A DNA stretch of 64,000 nt from Acestrorhynchus altus. Taxonomy: Eukaryota; Chordata; Actinopteri; Characiformes; Acestrorhynchidae. The DNA lies in assembly GCA_034509495.1 (NCBI GenBank), contig CM067523.1:3652867-3716866 (forward strand), read 5' to 3'. Numbering within the stretch: the stretch's first letter is position 1; each line of letters opens with the position of its first letter. Positions 56,398-64,000 of this stretch are shown piece after piece. Made by a program: the position numbers and the translations under genes. The notes beneath the pieces were generated by a model. That model saw only the letters and a program-made list of their open reading frames with translations. It searched no databases and was not told the DNA's origin.

Positions 56398-59300
56398 GAA
56401 TGATTAGGTTTGTTTGAGGGTGATGGGACGTGTATCCCCTTTTCTGCCTCACTGCATTGAAAGAGAGCCTCTCATTCAGATGAATGAACTTCAGAGCAGC
56501 TCTCTCGCAGCCTTAAAGGACTACAAAACGCAGCGCCCCGTCTTCATACCTGACCAGGACCGACACGTTCAGGGTCGATGGGAAATGCAGTTCAGTGATT
56601 CAAACACGGGCGGTCTTTATACGAGCGGGAGGTGATGTGATATCACGTGACCTGCACTTTCCAGAGCACAGTGTAGTTGCCTTTAGTGTTTATGCAACAC
56701 AATCTAAAAGTCGTAACTGTAAGCTTTAAAGGTGCAACAACTAAATGACGAGCACATTAGCTGTAAGCAGAGATGAGCACTCAAGTGCGCATTCAAATAG
56801 ACTTCACACTTGACTTGCAGATTGTCCCTAATGACACGTGACCGGACAGTAAGGGTCATTCCATTATCCAGACACTGTTCTAAAGTTACAGAAAGTCACT
56901 GTATTTTGTTGATTTGAGACAACAGCAGATTCACGTTTGGCTACTGGGAGCTCAAAACCCTGGGATATAATAGTGGTAATGTACTAAAAATGTGGGAAGC
57001 CACTGGATAGACACTGGTTTGACCACATCAGACCTGGTTCAGGATGCATGTGATCCACAGGAGAAATCAGCAGTGTAACTTTAGGAATATGGAATACACT
57101 GTTACTGCTTTCCTGAAATAATTCCTTCAGTCTGGAAGCAGAACTGCAGTGGAAACTGAGTGGAAAATGGAAAAATTCAGCCCTTAAACAAAAAGAGTCA
57201 ATCATCTTGCTGGTTACAGATGAAGTCTCATTCTTGAACAAAAAAGGGCAGTTGATTTTCTGGTTACACTAAGAGTGAAAGGGCCAGTCTGTTTCAAAAT
57301 AAAAGTCACTTATGCAAACATAGCAGTTACAAAATCCTTTCAACCTGAAAAGCTATATTTATCCTTTTTAGTTTTGTTTGATCTGAAAACAATTGACTTT
57401 TGTTAGTATTTTAATTTACATTTGTAATTTACATTTTATTGCTGCAACTTTGTACATCCTTGGTTTTAAATTGTGATAGGACAGGTTTCTGTTGAACTTT
57501 TATATTATCAGGAAAGTTCTTTGTGCATAAGGTTCATCTTAATTGTTTTTATTTTTAGCTCACAAATGCATAAAACAACCTGATGCTAATTTTTAAAGCT
57601 GACAGCTAAATAATAGTTATTTACTAATTGAGTTATTCGCAGTCTGAAAAATTGATTATTTGTATCAATAGACGATCAATATAGTAATTTATAATGGACC
57701 TAATTAGCAATATGCTACACTTATGTACAAGACTATTAAAAACTGTTCATGCAGTGATTTTTATTTTCCTATTATTGTATCATTTACTAGCCTATTTATA
57801 AAAATGCAGAAAGAAAATAGAACATTATGAAACTAAACAAATTAAAATGATGCCATAAGTGTTGACACCCAACTTAGATTTGAGCCAGTATTTGATTGTC
57901 TTTTTTGTGCTCCAGAAGGTAGAATACTTATGCAGTTCTGAGGTATCGTGCTTTCATTTTGTAATCAAATGGAAATAAATCATCACTGACATGCAGTGGT
58001 TTAAACATAATGTGAACCTGACAGCTGTTCTTTACATTATGTCAGAATTTCGTGATGAATGGGCCTACAGAAATGACTTTTAGGAAGGGATTTTCTTCTC
58101 CAATAAAGTAAACATGGTGGCCCTATGACTGATAGGACTGATATAACCTGGGCCACTATGGGTGTGGGCCGCTGAGAGGGTGAAGGGGCCGGCGGAATTA
58201 AGTTTCCAGTCCAGCCCTGGATACGACTGAGATCAATGATATGATGAAAAGTTACATTTCGTTAAAATCTAGGTGGCCACGTCGGTCAGATTTCACTCCA
58301 TGCATGTTTATATATGTGTACAGACAGCTATGTACATGAAAATATAGAACATATATATATAATACATTGCCCACAATTCCCATATGCACGCATTCCTTCT
58401 TTTTGATGTGTATTTTGCTTTTGATAAACACTAGTCAGAGGTGTTAACATCATCTACCATCTCTAACATCTCTAAATCTGTCATATGGTATGTAGTTCAG
58501 TGTTGCAGATATACCATGATGGACCATGATATTGCCACTGTCATGTAAAAACCTTGTATCTCCATTTGTCATGAAATTCTGACACACAAGGAATAAATAA
58601 CTGTTTCACGTTAAGGCTTTTGCATGACAGCAACCATATACTCATAGTCTACATAGTATATCACGATAAGCATATAGTGTGGTATCGCCCACCCCCGGTA
58701 ATGGTCCCTGTCATTGAGGGAATCTCAGTAGGAATGACTGATGATGCAGTGAAGTCAGGATTAGTTACTCTTCAGCAGTGCTGCTCTCTCTGGCCCATCT
58801 GCATTGTGGTAAAGCAGCTATTTTCTGCTCATGCAGTAATCACTAAAATATGCATGTTCAGTTCATGAGACAGTATTCTGGATCACGCCATGGGCTCCAA
58901 TGTGGCTCCAGAGTGCAAGCATACTATGTGTGTCCGTGTGGTGCTTTATGGACCATATTAAATTGAATAAATGCAAAAAATAATAATTAAAAAAAAAACA
59001 TCAAGGCAATTCCCAACCTTTCCATGGAAGTCCCACCATATTTGGTGCTTGGACCCCGAATAGCAGTGAAAAGAGCAACACAGTGCAGTCTTCTAAGGCG
59101 TCTGCTGGGTGTATGTGTGTATTAGAGTGAGATCCATCTTGTCTGACCTATTTTTCCAGTTTCTCTTCACTGAGTGCATGCTGACCCATTCTATCAGTCA
59201 GTGTGTTCGCTGTACAGGGATGAGGTCAGTCCTGACAAGTGCTGATGACTTAATCTGATTGTGTCATGCTCTTGTGGTTTGAGGGGAAGATGCTCATACA

Positions 59301-59780
59301 TACTGTCGCTGCATCTTCAGAACGACTCTGTATTCTGTGCTGTAACATGCATTACAACACACACAGAGGAGTGTGTGCGCAGTTCTTTTATGCCGTGAGG
59401 TACTTGGGCTGTGTATTGGTGTGTAAAATGAACCTTCACTTCCAGGAAGCTGAAATGGGATCATAATGGATTGGAGAAATGGTCAATATGAGATTGATTG
59501 CATTCAAAGTTGAACTCAGTTCGCCTTTATGGTATCAGCTTTGGTGTTTATTACAGGATGTCATAAGATCAAATGGTCCATTAGGCTTTATCTTTATCTG
59601 GTTTGTTTGATTTTTTTTTATGAGCATTAAGTCTAGTTTGAATTGTTAGGAGCTAAATTTATGAACCTGTATGAATTAGTAGGTAAACTGTCTGGAAAAT
59701 ATATAGGTTTAGGTCTGGCTGATTATATTGTTAATCAGAGCAAGATATGGGTATGATTTTGATATTTGAGGGTTGGGGTG
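56398..59780. other. Intron 3 stretch, mostly unassigned
   Basis: About 3.4 kb. 57250-57860 is markedly AT-rich. 58130-58210 looks like a repeat fragment of GGCC-rich wording. A short A-run lies at 58975-58999. No exon matching the expected mtss2 exon 4 was seen. Confidence 0.4.
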
Positions 59781-59786
59781 AGTGTG

Positions 59787-59830
59787 TATGTTTGAGTGAG
59801 TGAGTGAGTGAGTGAGTGAGTGTGTGTGTT

Positions 59831-59883
<53 letters not shown>
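59787..59883. repeat. (GAGT)n(GA)n compound microsatellite
   Basis: Seven GAGT units, a short GT stretch, then about 24 GA units. Confidence 0.95.
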
Positions 59884-59885
<2 letters not shown>

Positions 59886-60078
59886 GGCCTTCAGGCTCTG
59901 ACCTCAGTCACACTCACTCAATTCCAAAACCTTCACACACGGTCATGGGGCAGTACTGCCTGGTCTCATGACGGAGGGAAGTGAAACGTCTGGATTAATG
60001 CTGGGAGGTAGAGAATGAAAGAAAGAGAGAGAATGAGAAAGAGAGTGAGAGGGTGGGAAAAACACAGAAGCTCAAGAA

Positions 60079-60135
60079 AGGTGTATAGGGGTATACACCT
60101 CATACTCTCTGGGCAAAACCTACCCAGAGAGTATG
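60079..60135. other. Two abutting perfect inverted repeats
   Basis: 60079-60100 is a 9-bp perfect stem (aggtgtata) around a GGGG loop. 60101-60135 is a 13-bp perfect stem (catactctctggg) around a 9-base loop. They touch with no base between them. The flanks are GA-rich. No known family is recognised. They could form a cruciform DNA or a double hairpin in the intronic RNA. Confidence 0.9.
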
Positions 60136-60204
60136 AAACAGTTGTGCTCTTTTGACTCATTACTGATGGCTGTGGCATCACCATAGATCACATTTTTGAC
60201 CCTC

Positions 60205-60445
60205 CACTGATTGGGCCAAATTCCCCAATCCCATTATAGTGCTCTTCCTATCACTTGAGATGCTCCTGACACTAGGATGTGACGCCTCTTTTCGAATTTG
60301 CAACAAGCTTAGAGGAAAGGGCCAGATCCCCAGTTCTGATGCAGTGGCTGACAGATGCCTGTGCCGACCAGCATCACATTGAGAGCGAGAGCCAATTTTG
60401 CTATTGCGAGCAGCATGATCCAGGATTTGATAGTGGTAGCGATTT
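60205..60445 (-). repeat. SINE-A copy, decayed head
   Basis: 'cagttctgatgcagtggctg' 'acagatgcctgtgccgacca' matches the family body. The left end 'ccccaatcccattatagtgc' matches that of the 1170-1350 copy. The tRNA-like head is degraded. Confidence 0.7.
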
Positions 60446-60454
60446 TGACCGCTG

Positions 60455-60560
60455 ATGGGAGTTCAAGTCACCGGCACTTCAGTCATGTCCTGACAGTTCA
60501 GTTCAGTCACCTTCCAATCACAAGGCTGGTTCCCTAACCACCAGGCCATGGCTGCTGCCA
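60455..60560 (-). repeat. SINE-B fragment, inverted
   Basis: 'cacttcagtcatgtcctgac' 'agttcag' and 'aatcacaaggctggttccct' 'aaccaccaggccatggctg' are the reverse complement of the SINE-B head seen at 43650. It directly follows a SINE-A copy, so one may have inserted into the other. Confidence 0.75.
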
Positions 60561-61445
60561 TATATCAGTCGTATTGGCGTCTTGTTCGATTGCTCTCTTC
60601 TTTTGCCACTCGATTTCAGGAAATTCCACGGAATTCCCAAGGAAGTGCCAATTTACTCAAATCTCCCAAGTGGCAGGAATTGGAGAACTTTTTGTACCTT
60701 CTGATGATGGTCCCTTTGATCTAAATCCACATCTGAGCCCTAACCAGAGTCACATATACATCAGAAAACGACTTAATATACTGAATAAAGGCATGAACAC
60801 CCTCTAGACTATTTTATGCTGAGGGTTCTCCGAGCTTAGTTCAAAGTAAACTGTGGATTTGGAATGATCCAGCAGGGAGCGTTATGCAGCGTCATGGCCA
60901 GCTCAGCCTGATTGATTCTTGCAGCACGCACTCTGCACTGCACTGCACTGCCCTCTCCATCTGCACACCTTCACCGCTCCTTCAATGTGTTGCCCTGGAA
61001 ACGAGGCAGGAGCCTTGCCGATGGCCTGAACTTGCTGGAGGCAAAAGTGTTGATGGCTAATCAGTGGTCGTTTTCTGTTTATTGAACACCAGACGTGTCT
61101 TCGGTGCTCTAGACAGATTGTGTTGTACTGACATAAACACAGGGCCTGCTTTCACTCGCAGCCGCTGCAGATCAGGCCTGTGTTGAAGGCAGTTAAATGT
61201 CTGGATCTCTGTCCTTGTAAAGCACTTGTTACAGCCTGATGTTGTTGCAGAGTGTTGTTGCATAAAAGGAAGAAACACAAAACATGTAACTCCAAGTGTG
61301 TAAGCCAAGAGCATTCGTGATCGATAGCTGGAGGAAGAAATCCTGGGAGGAACTTAGACTCACGAGGGAAGTTGAATCCACATATTCCACTAAGCACAGA
61401 TAAATATATAATCACCTGACATCTCATAAGTCTTAGTTTGAGTAC
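60561..61445. other. Intron 3 stretch, nothing recognised
   Basis: No exon or repeat assigned apart from a short 'cactgcactgcactgc' run at 60935-60950. Confidence 0.4.
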
Positions 61446-61448
61446 TGA

Positions 61449-61449
61449 T

Positions 61450-61488
<39 letters not shown>
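61449..61488. repeat. (GAT)n microsatellite
   Basis: About 13 GAT units. Confidence 0.95.
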
Positions 61489-61576
61489 CTAGAGATGGTG
61501 GCAGTTCATTAAAATGGTTCATTAAGGGTGGAATTCCAGGTGCCACACACAGTTCTATGATTGCTGTCTGACAAAC

Positions 61577-61577
61577 A

Positions 61578-61634
<57 letters not shown>

Positions 61635-61645
61635 CACACACACAT
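61577..61645. repeat. (CA)n microsatellite
   Basis: About 28 CA units and a short second run after one 'aac' break. Confidence 0.95.
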
Positions 61646-61799
61646 TGGACCACTCAAATTGTGGGGAAAACTTTTGTTTATATTTGTGGTAGCGGATGTG
61701 GAATTCTAAAATGAAGCATGGTGGCTATGGTGAAGAGGATTTGTGGTGGGCTTTTACAGGGTGAGGATTTACTTTGTAAAACACACACACACATACTTT

Positions 61800-61820
61800 T
61801 GTGTGTGTGTGTGTGTGTAG
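61800..61820. repeat. (TG)n run facing a short CA run
   Basis: 'aacacacacacacata' at 61780-61795 is followed by 'tgtgtgtgtgtgtgtgtgt', so the pair can fold back. Confidence 0.85.
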
Positions 61821-61927
61821 GCACAGTTCTCAGCATTGGGTGTGTATGTTGTCTCCAGGGCTGAGTGTGCATATCTTATTTGTAGGATGTGTAAATGTTG
61901 ATGTCTTAAAACTTAAATAGAGCCTTG

Positions 61928-61942
61928 AGAGAGAGAGAGAGC

Positions 61943-61988
<46 letters not shown>
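61928..61988. repeat. (GA)n microsatellite
   Basis: About 30 GA units with one GCGT break. Confidence 0.95.
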
Positions 61989-61992
<4 letters not shown>

Positions 61993-62173
61993 GAACTATT
62001 ATGCATAAACAGTATGGTCTTTGTTATAGCATTAGTATGCATGTCATGTAACATTAATGTTGCCATAACAGTGGTGCATGTCAAAGTCTGGGATGTGAGT
62101 TAGACAGTAACTGAGTTGATATATAAGACTGTACCTACCGAAGGAGGTCTAATCAAAAACCTTGTCAATGTGT

Positions 62174-62177
<4 letters not shown>

Positions 62178-62218
<41 letters not shown>

Positions 62219-62259
62219 CAACTCTCATTACAATGTATGCATCTTTGTATATATATCTC

Positions 62260-62325
<66 letters not shown>
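62178..62325. repeat. (TA)n and (CT)n tracts
   Basis: TA run at 62181-62214, 40 bp of mixed sequence, then a CT run of about 65 bp at 62260-62325. Confidence 0.95.
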
Positions 62326-62326
<1 letters not shown>

Positions 62327-62415
62327 GCTTGCTCTCTCACTACTCCTCTCACTATTTTCACTGCTAATCTCATGGTGCTATAGTGTTGGCAGCTACTAGA
62401 CTCTGTGTCAGCTTT

Positions 62416-62416
62416 C

Positions 62417-62463
<47 letters not shown>

Positions 62464-62550
62464 CTTGCATGCACTGCATTAATGAATGGTTGCTGGGTAG
62501 AACAGTAGGCACGAGGCAGGAATGTGTTAATTATGAATGGAGCTTCTTTC

Positions 62551-62616
<66 letters not shown>

Positions 62617-62744
62617 ATGTGTATATGTGCATGCGTGCATATTTTATGGTGTGTGCTCAGAGCAGTCGAGCAGAAAATCCGCATGATAGTGAAGTCAGTG
62701 TCATTGTGTAAAGGAAATATCAACAGTAAAGCTAGATTGACAAA

Positions 62745-62817
<73 letters not shown>

Positions 62818-63053
62818 TGTGCACGTGTGTGTGTATGACTCTGAAGGGCACATTTGAGGGCTTGATACTGTTTAGGCTGTGTAAGCCTAATTTTGATTGG
62901 CTCGAATCCTGTCTGATTGTGATGTCACAGTGGATATGTGTTATGTGACAAAGGTCATGTGACTCATCTCCATTATGACACACAGGAGTGTCTGTTATGA
63001 TGCTGATATAAGGTTATTGCTCAGCAGGGTCTCACGCTCTCTATAGGTACACA

Positions 63054-63123
<70 letters not shown>

Positions 63124-63124
63124 T
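62416..63124. repeat. Cluster of four long (GT)n tracts
   Basis: GT tracts at 62416-62463, 62555-62613, 62745-62838 and 63054-63124, all in the same strand sense, within about 710 bp. The third contains TTTG, ATGT and CACG breaks. Confidence 0.95.
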
Positions 63125-63475
63125 GTGCAAGGCACCATTATTTTGTCCCATCCTCAAGGTCATTCAGGGGTCGGTCAGCACACTCTTCAGCGAGCCTGAT
63201 TTCCATAACAGACTAATGAGAATGAAAGAATGTGGAGGTGTCCACACTTCTTGACCAGTTACAGCCATAGATTGACATAAACATCTACAACACAAACCTG
63301 AATCATCACATGACTTGGTCTTAAATCAGGTTAAACTAAACCCTGCAATAAAAACATTGTGTGAGTGAAACCTTTGCTGCCAGAAAGTCCATCAGGGGAA
63401 GACTAAAGCTATCCAGAGAACATCTAGACAAAGTCCAGAGCTGTGTCTGACACGGAGCCCTACATTTGAACATCT
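63125..63475. other. Intron 3 stretch, nothing recognised
   Basis: No exon or repeat assigned. Confidence 0.4.
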
Positions 63476-63479
63476 AGAT

Positions 63480-63680
63480 CAGGGGTTCTCAACCTTTCCA
63501 CTTCATGGCTCACCTGTTTAGACCTAGAACATGTAACAGCAACAAAGAAAACAACTTTTAATGTGAGAATTCTGATTCATGATTTGAAGTGCCTTTTCCT
63601 AAGGATTGGCCTGCAGACCACTGGAGTGCTTCATGGCCCAGTGGTGGTCCCAAGCCCACAGGCTGAGAAACCCTGATATA
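63480..63680. repeat. Interspersed repeat with paired ends
   Basis: Starts 'tcaggggttctcaacctttc' and ends 'ggctgagaaaccctgatata', whose ends are complementary (ggggttctcaacc / ggctgagaaaccct), with 'ggaccac...gtggtcc' wording inside as at 35345-35445. A short non-autonomous element is likely. Confidence 0.6.
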
Positions 63681-63969
63681 GAGCACTATAGGGAACAGAG
63701 CTCACAGCAGTGGATGATTTCGGACACTGTGTTATGTGTGTGAGCTCATTGCTGTGCGACAGCAGAATTCATTGGCATGGACTGAACATCTGAACATCTG
63801 TCTTCCTTAAAGAAGCTGTATGGGATCCTCAAACCAGACAATGTGATGTATTATTGGTATTCCATGTTTGTACCATATAGTGGTGCTTAAATATTTGTAA
63901 ATCCTTTAGAAATTCCTATATTTCAGCATGAATTTGACCTAAACATCATCAGATTTTCCTAAAAGGCCT

Positions 63970-64000
63970 AAGTGGGCAGCTGGTTGCTGGTTTGAATCCC
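63970..64000 (+). repeat. SINE head cut by the window end
   Basis: 'gggcagctggttgctggttt' 'gaatccc' holds a B-box-like motif and probably starts another SINE-B type copy that continues past the window. Confidence 0.5.

Larger units (their letters stand above)
22762..64000 (+). other. mtss2 intron 3, incomplete
   Basis: The intron runs from the gtagga donor to beyond the window end, at least 41.2 kb. I scanned for an in-phase exon giving (G)ATRDIG and saw none. Its content is mostly repeats and microsatellites, listed separately. A missed short exon cannot be fully excluded without a protein-to-genome alignment. Confidence 0.75.

Noticed and set aside
56570..56600. Third ZNF143-like site ('gatgggaaatgcagttc')
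   Set aside because: Differs from the motif at key positions (gcagt instead of gtagt), so it is too weak to report.
1..64000. Endogenous virus sequences
   Set aside because: I looked for retroviral long terminal repeats and gag/pol-type blocks and saw none. The only reverse-transcriptase wording is of the non-LTR LINE type.

Overview
The window reads as teleost fish nuclear DNA, probably from an otophysan (characin, catfish or carp relative). The reasons are: one vertebrate gene split by very long introns, short exons with GT-AG borders, very dense dinucleotide and tetranucleotide microsatellites, and many fish-type interspersed repeats (Tc1/mariner relics and their short non-autonomous derivatives, tRNA-derived SINEs, a LINE reverse-transcriptase tail). 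There is no sign of bacterial, phage, plasmid or CRISPR sequence. I see no viral gene and no intact transposase. Species assignment is inference.

The only host gene I can support is the 5' end of an MTSS-family I-BAR gene on the plus strand, best matched to MTSS2 (formerly MTSS1L, ABBA-1). Three coding exons join cleanly in frame: exon 1 at 7381-7449, exon 2 at 22544-22605 and exon 3 at 22688-22761. Together they encode 68 residues plus one base, which is the start of the I-BAR (IMD) membrane-bending domain. Intron 1 is about 15.1 kb and intron 2 is 82 bp. Intron 3 starts at 22762 and runs past the window end (over 41 kb), because I could not find the next exon. The rest of the I-BAR domain, the serine-rich middle and the C-terminal WH2 motif therefore lie outside.

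Region by region: 1-6590 is upstream intergenic DNA with a decayed Tc1 element (3290-4030), other repeat relics, a SINE and a ZNF143-like site. 6590-7380 is the GC-richer putative promoter and 5' UTR, with a second ZNF143-like site in opposite orientation. 7450-22543 is intron 1, with a degenerate 570-bp tandem duplication just after exon 1, several Tc1-type relics, a palindromic short element at 17.3 kb and a candidate conserved regulatory cluster near 18.8 kb. 22762-64000 is intron 3, mostly repeats: a 71-bp SINE-derived minisatellite, a 468-bp Tc1 derivative with both ends, LINE fragments at 36.6 and 47.5 kb, a telomere-like CCCTAA array at 43.3 kb, a 52-bp GC-box minisatellite at 45.1 kb, two abutting perfect hairpins at 60.1 kb and a very dense microsatellite block at 61.4-63.1 kb.

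Nothing here amounts to a new multi-gene system. The items most worth a second look are the GC-box minisatellite, the telomere-like array, the paired hairpins, the opposed ZNF143-like sites around the promoter and the strictly one-sided orientation of one SINE family relative to the gene.
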